From: Haloferax elongans ATCC BAA-1513
GTDB taxonomy: Archaea; Halobacteriota; Halobacteria; Halobacteriales; Haloferacaceae
Assembly: GCF_000336755.1 (NCBI RefSeq)
Contig: NZ_AOLK01000011.1
Location: 532,876 to 596,875 of the forward strand
DNA length: 64,000 nucleotides
Direction of reading: 5' to 3'
Shown: one piece after another, positions 17,330 to 26,548 of the stretch
How the letters are laid out: every line of letters begins with the position of its first letter
How positions within the stretch are numbered: the stretch's first letter is position 1
Notes under the pieces: model-generated
What the model was told of the DNA's origin: nothing
Database searches by the model: none
Seen by the model: only the letters and a program-made list of their open reading frames with translations
Translations under genes and position numbers: made by a program

Positions 17330-18004
17330 ATGGAACGTCCCCGCAGAAAGACAGCGGCCTTCGCCGGTCTCGCACTTCTCTTGGTTCTCGCTGGGTGTGC
17401 GCAGGTCACTGTCCACTCCGAAGTCAAGGCAAGCGGTGAGGTCGGTGAGCTAACGTATCAAATCAACATGTCCCGGACGGCCTACGGCTATCTCGAAGAG
17501 TCGGCTGAGGCAGACGGATACGACAGCGTCGAAGATTCGATTCTCGCCGATTTCAACGAGAGCGAGCAAGAGGACATCGAGTACACAGAAGAGTTCAACG
17601 GCGACGAAGTCACGCTGACGCTGACGCGTGAGAACTTCGTCCCCGACGGAAACAGCAGCATCAACGTCACGACGAAGGACGGACAGATAACGTACGAAGA
17701 CACCACGTTCGCCAACGAGACGGCCGCTTCAATTGACGGGAGCGAAGGCTACTCCGGCGCGCTGTCTGGCGGATTCGCCGTCGACTACTATCTGACGATG
17801 CCCGGTGAAATCACCGACTCGAACGCCGACACCGTCGATGGCAACACTGCGGAGTGGCACGAAAGCGGCTCCGAAGCGTTCACCGACAACCGAATTTACG
17901 CCGTCAGCGAAAAGCCCACCCTCGGGTCGGTCCCCGGATTCGAAGCCGTGGGTGCGGTCGTCGCACTCCTCGTGTTAGGGCTGTTCCTCGCACGGCGACG
18001 ATAG
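17330..18004 (+). CDS. Secreted lipoprotein with C-terminal PGF-CTERM-like anchor
   Basis: 224 residues. The signal peptide MERPRRKTAAFAGLALLLVL ends in the lipobox LAGC (Cys23). The mature part is acidic and Asn/Ser-rich with several N-glycosylation sequons (NMS, NES, NSS, NVT, NET). The C terminus PGFEAVGAVVALLVLGLF followed by ARRR has the layout of the PGF-CTERM archaeosortase signal. Carrying both a lipid anchor and a sortase-type tail is unusual. A TATA element TTTATAAT at about 17299 sets a leaderless start. Function unknown. Confidence 0.75.
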   Translation: MERPRRKTAAFAGLALLLVLAGCAQVTVHSEVKASGEVGELTYQINMSRTAYGYLEESAEADGYDSVEDSILADFNESEQEDIEYTEEFNGDEVTLTLTRENFVPDGNSSINVTTKDGQITYEDTTFANETAASIDGSEGYSGALSGGFAVDYYLTMPGEITDSNADTVDGNTAEWHESGSEAFTDNRIYAVSEKPTLGSVPGFEAVGAVVALLVLGLFLARRR

Positions 18005-18086
18005 TCTTCGAGTTGCTCCCGGCGGTGCGATGATACACGAATTTCTTTTGGGGTATAACACGCAGCCCGTGTACTGAGTGCAGCCT

Positions 18087-19388
18087 CTACGGCCAGAGCC
18101 CTCGTGTCTCGTGGGCTGCTGCGATGCGCGACAGCGCCACGATATAGGCTGCATCTCGCCACGTCACGTCGTGGCGTTCGAACTCTGTCTGAACAGCACG
18201 CCACGCACGTTCCATCTCCGTCTCGAGTTCGTCGTACACACGCTCGAGCGACCACGCTCGTCGGTTGATGTCCTGCAACCACTCGAAGTAGCTGACCGTG
18301 ACACCACCAGCGTTCGCGAGAATGTCGGGAATGACCGAGATATCTCGCGTTTCGAGGATAGCATCAGCCGTTGCGGTTATCGGCCCATTGGCACCTTCGA
18401 CGACGAGGTCCGCCTCGATGTCCGCCGCGTTGTCCTGTGTGATGACGTTCCCGAGTGCAGCGGGAATGAGCACGTCCACATCGAGGGTCAGTAACTCGTC
18501 GTTCGAGATGACGGTGTCCGCGTCTCTCGTCACGGCCTCTGGCTCCTCGTCGTGAGACGGGACCGAGTCCGTGTCGATTCCATCTGGGTCGTACAGTGCA
18601 CCGTTCACGTCACTGACTGCGACGATAGTCGCTCCCCACTCGTCGAGGAGACGGGCCGCGTTTGCCCCAACACTTCCGTAGCCTTGGACTGCTACGGTCG
18701 TCCCGTCGAGGTCGCGGTCGTAATATTCGCAGGCGAGTCTCGTGATGAGCGCAACACTTCGTCCGGGGGCTTCCTCACGGCCCTCGCTCCCGCCAACGAT
18801 GGGCGGCTTTCCGGTGACGACGCCGGGAGTCGTCTCACCTTCTTGCATGGAGTACGCGTCCATCATCCACGCCATTGTCTGTGGGTTGGTCCCCATATCT
18901 GGGGCGGGGATGTCTTGATTCGGACCGATTATCTCGCGAAGTTCCTCTGTGAACCGACGTGTGAGCCGCTCTTTTTCCGCCTTTGACAGCTCTTTTGGGT
19001 TGACGGCGACGCCGCCTTTGGCACCCCCGAACGGGAGGTCCATCACTGCGCACTTCCACGTCATCCACATGCTCAGCCCCACACACTCGTCTCTCGTCAC
19101 CTCAGGATGGTACCGCAGCCCACCTTTGTAGGGTCCTCTGACGCTATCGTGTTGTGCTCGATACCCGCTGAACACGTCGACGCTCCCGTCGTCGCGCTTG
19201 ATGGGTACTGCGACCTCTTGTACTCGCTTTGGGTGCTTGAGTCGCTCGACGATATTGGGGTCGATGTCGAGAGACTCAGCAGCGTGGTGCAACTGTCGGC
19301 GGGCAGTTTCGAGCGCCGACTCCGACACCGGTGATTCTTTGGCCTGTTGTTCGGTGGCCTCACGACTCGCGTTCGAGTTTGACGACAT
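18087..19388 (-). CDS. gdhA: NAD(P)-dependent glutamate dehydrogenase
   Basis: 433 residues, hexameric Glu/Leu/Phe/Val dehydrogenase family, interconverting glutamate and 2-oxoglutarate plus ammonia. The catalytic region [20 protein letters not shown] lies near residue 115, the substrate-binding YKGGLRYHP upstream, and the Rossmann start [18 protein letters not shown] near 235. The C terminus [14 protein letters not shown] is typical. ATG 19388 is chosen; GTG 19394 is also in frame. It begins two bases after the small zinc protein gene, so both are probably one transcript. Confidence 0.95.
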   Translation of the reverse strand: MSSNSNASREATEQQAKESPVSESALETARRQLHHAAESLDIDPNIVERLKHPKRVQEVAVPIKRDDGSVDVFSGYRAQHDSVRGPYKGGLRYHPEVTRDECVGLSMWMTWKCAVMDLPFGGAKGGVAVNPKELSKAEKERLTRRFTEELREIIGPNQDIPAPDMGTNPQTMAWMMDAYSMQEGETTPGVVTGKPPIVGGSEGREEAPGRSVALITRLACEYYDRDLDGTTVAVQGYGSVGANAARLLDEWGATIVAVSDVNGALYDPDGIDTDSVPSHDEEPEAVTRDADTVISNDELLTLDVDVLIPAALGNVITQDNAADIEADLVVEGANGPITATADAILETRDISVIPDILANAGGVTVSYFEWLQDINRRAWSLERVYDELETEMERAWRAVQTEFERHDVTWRDAAYIVALSRIAAAHETRGLWP

Positions 19389-19390
19389 TT

Positions 19391-19534
19391 TCACTCGAGT
19401 GGCGTCCGCCGATTTCGCATCGAAGCATTACAGTCAGGACACGTCATCGGGTGGGTTTCTGCGACGACGATAGTCCCACATTTGAAGCACTCATATGGAC
19501 TCTCCTCGTCCGTCTTAGGTTCGACATCGTTCAT
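19391..19534 (-). CDS. 47-residue rubrerythrin-like zinc-knuckle protein
   Basis: A small gene read directly from the minus strand. It starts [20 protein letters not shown] and ends [16 protein letters not shown]. The paired CFKCG and CPDCN knuckles, with the closing MRNR and PLE, are the pattern of the haloarchaeal rubrerythrin-like small proteins. It sits immediately upstream of gdhA with a 2-base gap. Probable zinc or iron binding; its role is unknown, but co-transcription suggests a link to glutamate or nitrogen metabolism. Confidence 0.8.
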   Translation of the reverse strand: MNDVEPKTDEESPYECFKCGTIVVAETHPMTCPDCNASMRNRRTPLE

Positions 19535-19618
19535 GGTTGGGTCACGAGTGCCGCGGGGTTGGCTGGGGCACTCTGGGAGACCATAATAAGTGTATTAGGG
19601 AATAACAGCTGGTTGAAT

Positions 19619-19649
19619 AACAAACCACACCGTGTACTACTGGTTTGTT
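19619..19649. promoter_or_regulatory. Inverted repeat upstream of the zinc protein-gdhA unit
   Basis: A perfect 9-bp inverted repeat AACAAACCA/TGGTTTGTT with a 13-base centre. It lies upstream of a minus-strand TATA-like CTTATTATG (about 19582-19590) and some 85 bases before the zinc-protein start. The position fits an activator or repressor site for the gdhA unit. It could also act as a terminator for the Bat-type gene, which ends at 19661. Confidence 0.45.
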
Positions 19650-19660
19650 AAATAACCCTC

Positions 19661-22528
19661 TCAGGGAGTCGTCACTGAGAGCGTGCTCTCTTCGAACAGT
19701 GTCGTAAACAGCTTTCGCTGGACGGTTCGGGCGTGTTTGTAAAACGCCGGTGGCGAAACCCCGAGTGTGTCCGCAACTTCCTCACCGCTATTTTCACGTG
19801 GCGATTCGAAGTACCCGCTGTAGTAGGCTGTTTGAATGACCTCTAACTGCCGGTCGGTCAGTTTTTCCAAAAACCGCGCGTAGAGGTCGTGTTCCATCGA
19901 CTGGTCGAGTGACTGCTTCGCGCGCAGTTCCACGGACGTGAACGTCTCTTCGACGAGTTGTGTAATCGTTCGAACGTCGATACTCGTCGGGATGTCGATG
20001 ACGAGAACCGTCGTCGTCGGGTCGGCAGTTGCCTCCTGGAAGACGACACCGTGGTCTGCGAGTTCGAGGGCGAAAAACGGCTGTGTGAGGCGCAAACGGA
20101 GGACTCCCTCGGTCCCATCTGCACTGATTTGCTGTACGTCGTCGATTGCGACCAACTGTGATGCCGTTTCGGCCACCTCGTCGATAGGGGCATCAGCAAC
20201 CGTCACGAACACGTAGCTCCCCTCCGACGATTGCTGGACGCCGCCTTGGTACGATAGCGTACACGCTGCCTCCTGTGCAAGACGAGTGAGGACGAACGTT
20301 GGGTCAGTGATGGCGAACTCGACGCGCGTCATGGATGTCGTCAGAAGTGCGTTCTTTCGCTCGATTGCACTGAGTGCAGATGCAATCGTTTCTCCGAGTT
20401 CTGCGAGGACCGACTTACCAGTGTCACCGAATGCCTCCTGGGTCGGTGCGTACACCGTCAGTACCCCGTGAGTGAGGTCATTGTAGACGAGCGGGATACT
20501 CAGTACAGAGAGGTAATCCCGAGCGAGAGCGTCCTTGCGCCATGGTTCGTCTCGGAGGCCGGATGCGACGTTGCTCACCATCGTTATCTCCCGACTCGCT
20601 GCTGTCTTGCTGGCAGGTTCCGTCGCTGATTTGGTCATGGTGAACGTCTGACTGTCCAGATATCCTCTTTCACTGCCTGCCCATGCCTGTGGCTCCACGG
20701 TGTTTGTCGTTGAATCGACCGTTCCAACCCACGCGAACCGAAACCTATCGTCCGCGGTCAACAACTCACAGACGGTGTGATAAATCTCGTCTCGCGTTTC
20801 AGCCTGAACGAGTGCTTGGTCTATCTCTCGAATCGTCTCGTTGATTCGATTCAGTTCCGTGAGTTGCTTGTTCTGTCGCTGTAACGTCCGGTCTTGCTCA
20901 CGGAGCCTCGATTCTCGGGTGACTCGGTCGAGGGCTGCCTCGGCTGTCGCTGCCAGGAGGTCCGCTAGTTCCCGAGTCACCGCTTCGAACGCGCCGACTT
21001 GTTCTGCCCCCGCGACGAACACACCGTGGTTTCCGAGGGGAATGTAAATCGCACTGCGAATATCTGTTGCCTCGTTTGCGAGACGGCTCGCTTCGTGGAC
21101 GTCGTCGTACAGCAGTTCTGTCCCTTCGACGAAGCTGTAGCTCGGGAGGCTCTTACCGTCGGCACGGGCCGTTGGAAGTGGTCCGTTCAGTTCCCGCATC
21201 GCCCGCGAGTTCGCAACAGGCCGAAGGGCGTTCGTTTCTGCGTCGAAGAGGTAGACTGCACTCGCGTTTAGATTCAGCACACTTGCTGTGTCGTCGACGA
21301 TTTGCTGTGCGATTTCTTGGTGTGTCTCGGCATACAGGAAGTCACGAGTCGTCTCGTGGAGGGTTGCGAGCGCCTCTTCGCGTCGTTTTCGTTTGGTAAT
21401 GTCCCGACAGCTAATGAGCAGCGTCCCGTCTTGAATCGACACTTCGCGGACGTTGACTAAGAGCGTGTGTTCACGACCTGCCTTGTCGGTTGCCGTACAC
21501 TCGATGTTTTTGAGGACGCCTTTGTCCGCAAGTTCGTCGCGGTCGAACAGGTCTTCACCGAGCAGTTCGTCGATAGTCCCCAGTTCGCGAATCTCTCTAG
21601 CCGTGTATCCAAATATGAAGTGCACGTTGGGGCAGACGTAGGTATACTCCCCAGATTCGTCCGTAATCAGGACCGTATCGGTCATGTTGTTCAGCGTGAC
21701 CCGGTGGAGTTCCTCTGATTGTCGCAGGTCTCGTTCTAACTCGACTCGCTCAGTGATATCCACGCCTTCGACGACAATCGAAACGAGTTCGCCTTGTTCG
21801 TTCTCGACAGGGCGTACTGAGAGGTCGAAGACGCGGGGGTCGTCGAGATGCGGCGGTTGTGGGACGACGACATTTCCGAACGTACCGTCGAGCGCTCTCT
21901 CGGTGATTTGTCGTACTTCGGCCTGCGTCGTCTCGTCGTGTGTCCACCACGGAAGCGACCAGAAGGACTCGCCGACGAGCAGCTCGATATCCTCGTCGAC
22001 CATCTCCTGTGCCGTCTGATTCACGCGAGCGAGTGAGCCGTCTGGGTCGAGAACCCACGTCGCCGTTCGCGAATCGTTGAAAATCGCGTCGAACTGTCGC
22101 GCCCGGTCACGCTGCGTCGACGCACGTCGTGCAGACCGAACTGCACGTTCTGTGCGGGTCAGCAACGCTTCGACCGCCGCTTCCATCGACCCAGACACGG
22201 GAACGTAATCAGTGACTCCTGCCCCAATCGCTTCGCTTGCAATCGTCTCGCTTCCAGACGCGGTACCGATAATCACCGGGAGTGCGGCCGTCTCAGTCCG
22301 GACTTCTTTGAGTAGGTCTACTCCCGTGGTCTCTTCGAGCGCGTACCCACTGACGAGACAGTCTATCGGCTGGGTCTGGAAGTGTTCGAGCGCCTCACTT
22401 TTGTCACGCACGCGCGCCACTGTTGCAGCCGTCTCTGATTCGAGTCTGCTTTCGAACTGGTCGAGCCACTCGCCCGTCCCGGCGAGCAAGACGGTTGCTG
22501 AATCGAGGATACTATCGGAACCGGCCAT
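19661..22528 (-). CDS. Bacterio-opsin activator (Bat)-type multi-sensor regulator
   Basis: 955 residues. In order: a receiver-like domain (1-125), two PAS domains (about 150-270 and 285-395), two GAF domains (about 405-540 and 580-720), and a Bat-type domain ending in an HTH_10 motif (LTDRQLEVIQTAYYSGYFES, then EEVADTLGVSPPAFYKHART). The receiver keeps its fold but the phospho-acceptor position reads VSGY instead of VSDY, so it is probably not phosphorylated in the usual way. It likely binds DNA in response to light, oxygen or redox signals. A TTGGT/ACCAA palindrome at 22569-22586 lies upstream. Target genes unknown. Confidence 0.88.
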   Translation of the reverse strand: MAGSDSILDSATVLLAGTGEWLDQFESRLESETAATVARVRDKSEALEHFQTQPIDCLVSGYALEETTGVDLLKEVRTETAALPVIIGTASGSETIASEAIGAGVTDYVPVSGSMEAAVEALLTRTERAVRSARRASTQRDRARQFDAIFNDSRTATWVLDPDGSLARVNQTAQEMVDEDIELLVGESFWSLPWWTHDETTQAEVRQITERALDGTFGNVVVPQPPHLDDPRVFDLSVRPVENEQGELVSIVVEGVDITERVELERDLRQSEELHRVTLNNMTDTVLITDESGEYTYVCPNVHFIFGYTAREIRELGTIDELLGEDLFDRDELADKGVLKNIECTATDKAGREHTLLVNVREVSIQDGTLLISCRDITKRKRREEALATLHETTRDFLYAETHQEIAQQIVDDTASVLNLNASAVYLFDAETNALRPVANSRAMRELNGPLPTARADGKSLPSYSFVEGTELLYDDVHEASRLANEATDIRSAIYIPLGNHGVFVAGAEQVGAFEAVTRELADLLAATAEAALDRVTRESRLREQDRTLQRQNKQLTELNRINETIREIDQALVQAETRDEIYHTVCELLTADDRFRFAWVGTVDSTTNTVEPQAWAGSERGYLDSQTFTMTKSATEPASKTAASREITMVSNVASGLRDEPWRKDALARDYLSVLSIPLVYNDLTHGVLTVYAPTQEAFGDTGKSVLAELGETIASALSAIERKNALLTTSMTRVEFAITDPTFVLTRLAQEAACTLSYQGGVQQSSEGSYVFVTVADAPIDEVAETASQLVAIDDVQQISADGTEGVLRLRLTQPFFALELADHGVVFQEATADPTTTVLVIDIPTSIDVRTITQLVEETFTSVELRAKQSLDQSMEHDLYARFLEKLTDRQLEVIQTAYYSGYFESPRENSGEEVADTLGVSPPAFYKHARTVQRKLFTTLFEESTLSVTTP

Positions 22529-22700
22529 CATCCTCGAACTTGATTTGGAGTGGGCAGTCTCTCGGTCATTGGTCGTTAGTAACCAAACCAGCGAGAACTA
22601 TGGCTGTTTGGTGCTCAACCCCTCCGCGAAGAGACCGCCCACTCGACTCGCCCGGTGGGTGCCGGTATCTAATCGATACGTGAACTATCTGACTCTCTGT

Positions 22701-22732
22701 TCTCACACCGCCGTCACCGCAAGCGTCACGTC
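22701..22732. repeat. Left copy of 32-bp direct repeat (putative attachment site)
   Basis: Identical over 32 bases to 27065-27096, with no similarity beyond either end. The right copy contains the last codons and stop of the pilus-operon gene at 27067-27612. This is the layout left by site-specific integration into a gene 3' end, with the displaced end duplicated. Confidence 0.65.
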
Positions 22733-22746
22733 GACCTTTTCCACAG

Positions 22747-23766
22747 TTACCGTCTCGAAAGAGAGGCGCGGTACCACGTCCCCGAAAACGACATCACTGC
22801 ACCGTTCAGCGAGACGTATCCCGACTGCTCGGTCGGAATGTTGTCGGTCATCCCGAGTCGGTCGGTAATCGTCGTCAGTTCGTCAGACATCGAACCGCGC
22901 TCTTTGTATAGTCGCCCTGAGCCGATGTCAGTCGCCGTTTCGAGAATGGAAATCACACCGTCAGTGCTGTTGTCTGCGTCGAAGGTCGCGTCCACAACCG
23001 TCGAATCGACGTACGATTCCAGTTCTGCCTGTGAGGACGCAACTGGTTCGACCTCGAAGGTATAGCGGGTGAGTTGGACGGGACCACGTTCGGCGCGGGG
23101 GACAAAGTAGGCGTCACCCTGGTTCAGGTAGTCGAACGGTGCCGAGGGAACGAGTTCGCTCGCGTCGGGGTCCATCTGGTGGTGAAAAGTCGGGCCTCGA
23201 CCGCCGAGTGGGCGCTCGTCGACATCGACAGCACCCGTGTGTCCCCAGACCGGTTCGAGAGCACGCTCGACGAGGAGTTGGTCCGTCTCAGAGAGCGAAG
23301 AAGGAGGTTCGGTAACGACAGTGTCTGACGAAGTCGGCGTTTCATCGACGAGGTCGAGATAAAACACCCACCGGGTCTCCGTGCTCTCAGTCCGTCCAGT
23401 CTCTGTCACCGAATAGTACGTCCCATCTCGTTCGATAAACTGCGGTTCCGGGTGCGTCGTCGTCCCGAACGAGCGGTCGTAGGCGAGTTGCCACTCGACG
23501 ACATCGACGGTTTTCTCCTCGATGAGTGTGGCGACGATTTTGCGTTTATATGAGGCCGGATAGTCAATTGAAAAATGCGACGTGATTTGTGTTGGGTCCG
23601 CTTCGATAAAGGAATTCGTGAGTTCAGCCAGTGACTCACCAACTGGAAACGTACTGAACAGGAATTTCGTGCGGCGAACTGAGCCGAGGCATCCCGCAAT
23701 CCCACCGATTCCGGATGCGATAGCGGCTTTTGACAGAAGACCGCGGCGGGTGAGATAATTAGTCAC
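22747..23766 (-). CDS. Twin-arginine exported lipoprotein of unknown function
   Basis: 339 residues. The N terminus MTNYLTRRGLLSKAAIASGI with lipobox AGCLG (Cys26) marks a Tat lipoprotein anchored on the outer face of the membrane. The body is a mixed alpha/beta sequence with no motif I recognise. The stop lies 14 bases from the left 32-bp repeat. GC content resembles the host, unlike the genes to its right. Confidence 0.72.
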   Translation of the reverse strand: MTNYLTRRGLLSKAAIASGIGGIAGCLGSVRRTKFLFSTFPVGESLAELTNSFIEADPTQITSHFSIDYPASYKRKIVATLIEEKTVDVVEWQLAYDRSFGTTTHPEPQFIERDGTYYSVTETGRTESTETRWVFYLDLVDETPTSSDTVVTEPPSSLSETDQLLVERALEPVWGHTGAVDVDERPLGGRGPTFHHQMDPDASELVPSAPFDYLNQGDAYFVPRAERGPVQLTRYTFEVEPVASSQAELESYVDSTVVDATFDADNSTDGVISILETATDIGSGRLYKERGSMSDELTTITDRLGMTDNIPTEQSGYVSLNGAVMSFSGTWYRASLSRR

Positions 23767-24187
23767 TGTAGTAACATTTTGGGCCGGATGATGGCATGAA
23801 TGTTGTGACTGACGAGGGGTTCCTGTTTCCCAGAAAACATTTCATCGGGCGAATGTCAGGATACGGGTGGAGAACCGGCGGTCGCCAAGGACGAAGCGTC
23901 TCCCTCCCGCGCACAATCCAATCAAATCACTCTATCAAGACCATTCAAGATAGTTCTCAATTCTGATTGGTTCATCATTGGGTGAAAAATCCCCGAATGA
24001 TGCAACTTCTTCACACTGTCAAATATGAACCACAACATACAAAATATAGTAAATAACTGGTTGCTTGAGTTATGGCAAAGAGCTGATTTTGAAGTCATTG
24101 AACGGGGTTGCGGATCAAGTTTGACCAACTGACGCCTGGTTAGTTTGCTAAGAGCTAGAGGAGTAGGAGCTAGCCATCCTTCCGTAA
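23767..24187. other. Gap without a convincing gene
   Basis: 421 bp in which GC content drops sharply from about 23920 onward, marking the entry into the AT-rich block. A 68-codon minus-strand frame (23922-24128) exists but has Cys/His/Phe-rich, non-haloarchaeal composition and no start context. An imperfect AGCTAG direct repeat lies at about 24155-24175. No recognisable RNA or promoter beyond general AT-richness. Confidence 0.5.
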
Positions 24188-24379
24188 TTAATAGTTGAAG
24201 AACATATGTGAACTAATTAAAAATAGAAGAACAGAAATGACATATCTGGTGAATCTAACTAGACCGGCAGTAGGTTCAGGATTTTTAGCACCACTCAATC
24301 TCCACCTAGCGAACTTTTCTGGGTAAATAAACATCAATACGGCTACCAACATAAAAACCGCCCCAAATATGCTTGCCAT
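24188..24379 (-). CDS. Small two-helix membrane protein, DUF6199-like
   Basis: 63 residues. The first hydrophobic helix is ASIFGAVFMLVAVLMFIYP, a short charged loop EKFARWRLSGAKNPEPTAG follows, then a second helix ending SSHMFFNY. The pattern (glycine-start helix, YPE, W, then an R-x-x-R helix) resembles small DUF6199-type proteins. AT-rich codons match its neighbours inside the putative element. Role unknown. Confidence 0.5.
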   Translation of the reverse strand: MASIFGAVFMLVAVLMFIYPEKFARWRLSGAKNPEPTAGLVRFTRYVISVLLFLISSHMFFNY

Positions 24380-24529
24380 ACAGAGGGGTTGGGGAGGAGG
24401 GAGGAAAATACTTTGAGTATAATTCCGCCATCATATTGGTGTAATAACCCGACAGAACGTCTTTTCACACATTATTTTAAAGGTGTCATCTGGCCATCAA
24501 TTATATATTGGTCCGGTACTACAACCCAA

Positions 24530-25198
24530 ATGCGTATGGTTAGAAATAGAGAAAGTAAAAATATTAAACACGAAGGTCAAGACGATGAACAGTCAATAAT
24601 TAGACGTAGAAGGTTTATTCAAGGTGCCAGCGCTGCAGTAGGAGTGAGTGCAATTGGAAAATATGGTATTGAGAAGGTGTCTGCAAAAGGATCACGTAAG
24701 TACGTCGGAGTCTCATACGATACTAGAACACATATCACACAACGGAAATGTACTGCAGATCTCAATTACAAATCCGATGGTCAATTGAGTGGGATATTGA
24801 AAATTGCAGGTTATAATATTCCTGTAGGGAATGATGGAGAGGTAGAACCAAACTCCAACGACAATATGTGGTCCTACTGGGTAGAAAAAGACGGGAAAAA
24901 GTTCGAACAGGACGGACAAAAACTTCAAATTAGACTCCATTTCGACGGTGATCGAATGGTAGGATGGATGACTCGTCCTTCACAAGAGTTCGCAAAACTC
25001 AGCTTCTCAATGAACGCTGTAGATAATGGTGCAACTATGGATAAGGTAGAGAAAGCCCTTAATCCAAAGGACCTTTCTAAATTTGATAAAAACCCAAATA
25101 TACCTAAAAAAGGAATCCCAAAAGAAACCTCAATGCTAAATATGAAAATGAAGCCTGAAAAATCAAATACTTATCTTAAAAAGAAAGGTGAAAAATAA
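24530..25198 (+). CDS. Tat-exported protein of unknown function in the AT-rich block
   Basis: 222 residues. After a charged leader the Tat signal IIRRRRFIQGASAAVGVSAI appears at about residue 25, with no lipobox. The mature protein is Lys/Asn-rich and basic, which is odd for a haloarchaeon, and includes CTADLNYKSDGQLSGILKI. It ends in a Lys-rich tail (NTYLKKKGEK). A TATA box TTATATATT at about 24500 makes ATG 24530 a likely leaderless start; ATG 24536 is possible. The stop overlaps the next ATG (TAATG). No family recognised. Confidence 0.6.
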   Translation: MRMVRNRESKNIKHEGQDDEQSIIRRRRFIQGASAAVGVSAIGKYGIEKVSAKGSRKYVGVSYDTRTHITQRKCTADLNYKSDGQLSGILKIAGYNIPVGNDGEVEPNSNDNMWSYWVEKDGKKFEQDGQKLQIRLHFDGDRMVGWMTRPSQEFAKLSFSMNAVDNGATMDKVEKALNPKDLSKFDKNPNIPKKGIPKETSMLNMKMKPEKSNTYLKKKGEK

Positions 25199-25968
25199 TG
25201 GCAGACAAAGATATCACAGTAGTCTCTGAGTTTCCTGATAGTGGTAGTGAGTCAATCGACACTGGTTCCGACGGTTGCATCCAAGATATTGAGCAAACAA
25301 CTAAATGGGAATACGCGGCAGCAATCTCCGTTGAAGGAGACCGGGATGAGATCTATGTTGGAGATAGCGGTTATGTGGATATTCACATTCATGATATGTT
25401 CCCAAAACGTCCTTCAAACCTTTTAGGAGGTTGTTCGTTCTCGACTGGGGGAATCCCATTAGAACCCTCACCAGATTCAGTAACTTATACAATATCTGCT
25501 GGTGATGAAAGAATCAATCTCGCTGAACCGGTTCCGTGGCCAAACGACGGAGATCCAGATAACAACTATGCCGACTTAGCAGCACTCGCATTGGCTGTCG
25601 GTAGTGCGTCTGCACCTCCATGGGGTGCTCTCACTGCAACTGGTATCGGTGTTTTGCTTACCGGCGACAGGCCGGACCCAATTGAGTTCTCCCGTCCCCA
25701 GGGCTCTAAAGAAACGTACATGTGGGAGTACCTTCTAGATGGTACCTCAGGCCTGGATGGACTCCCAAATACTCGGGAGGAGACAGGCGGTGTCAAAGCT
25801 AGTATACAGAATGAAAGCCTTGGATCTGGTGAGTACACGGATATCTCTGTAGACACAGCCTTCACATTCCGAATTCCGTCTTTAGGGGGCTATTGTCCTT
25901 GTGAAGACTTTGTCTTAGTTAATGAGACTGCTGAGACTTCGTTCTTAGAGCTAGTTGAAGGCGAATAG
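25198..25968 (+). CDS. Protein of unknown function coupled to the preceding Tat protein
   Basis: 256 residues, acidic, starting by a 1-base overlap with the upstream stop. No signal peptide at the N terminus. A hydrophobic stretch (ADLAALALAVGSASAPPWGA, then TATGIGVLL) sits near 120-155. Possible metal or redox Cys residues occur in CSFS and YCPCEDF. The strand-rich remainder could be a beta-sandwich. I cannot assign a family. Overlap with the secreted neighbour suggests they work together. Confidence 0.6.
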   Translation: MADKDITVVSEFPDSGSESIDTGSDGCIQDIEQTTKWEYAAAISVEGDRDEIYVGDSGYVDIHIHDMFPKRPSNLLGGCSFSTGGIPLEPSPDSVTYTISAGDERINLAEPVPWPNDGDPDNNYADLAALALAVGSASAPPWGALTATGIGVLLTGDRPDPIEFSRPQGSKETYMWEYLLDGTSGLDGLPNTREETGGVKASIQNESLGSGEYTDISVDTAFTFRIPSLGGYCPCEDFVLVNETAETSFLELVEGE

Positions 25969-26548
25969 GTTCGAAAATAAATAGTTATTTATTTCATTTC
26001 CAAATTTAGCGGACTGAAAGCTGGTGTATGACACTGTACGCACGCGATTAGGGACAACCCCAGCTCAGATCAGTTGTTGTATCCTACTCTCCGTCTGTCG
26101 CTGGTTTGACCTACTTTGGCAGATGGCGCCAGCGTGAGAAATCATCGCCCGACGCAGCTTATGATGACATGTCTCTGAGCTGTGTCACACTACCATCCCC
26201 TTTGCAACCCGTAGACTCTGTTTAGGTTCTCTTGCGCTTAGTGTAGTCGCTGTCGCTATTCACCCACCCCGCCGATTGACGTGAGAGTGTCCTACACGAA
26301 CTCATCAATCTTGAGGTCAAATCCCTCTCTTTCGACTTTTCAGGATGTTAATTCGGTAGTTTTGCTAAATATTTGTAGTGAAAATCGGATTCCGAATTAA
26401 CTGCCGTGACAAAAATCTAATCACACAGCGGGTATTCCTGAGGGTAGTAGATACCCGAATAGCCGTTAAATTCAGTAAAAGGATATTTGTAGTCTTTGTG
26501 CCCCTGAGTAGTGCGGGGCGCACCTTAACGGTGGCCTCGCTGATTCTG
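25969..26548. other. Long non-coding stretch with AT palindrome
   Basis: 580 bp without a credible gene. A palindrome AAATAAATA-GT-TATTTATTT at 25975-25994, just after the preceding stop, is a likely terminator. The rest has several short broken frames, including a minus-strand one at 26365-26676, and looks like degraded sequence. An AT-rich stretch before 26549 may hold the promoter of the ArdC-like gene. Confidence 0.5.

Noticed and set aside
23922..24128. 68-codon minus-strand gene
   Set aside because: Composition unlike a haloarchaeal protein, no promoter, and it lies at the GC transition; treated as chance.
24530..25198. Halocin precursor similar to halocin C8
   Set aside because: It has a Tat signal, but the mature protein lacks the Cys-rich C-terminal peptide and is Lys-rich; no similarity seen.
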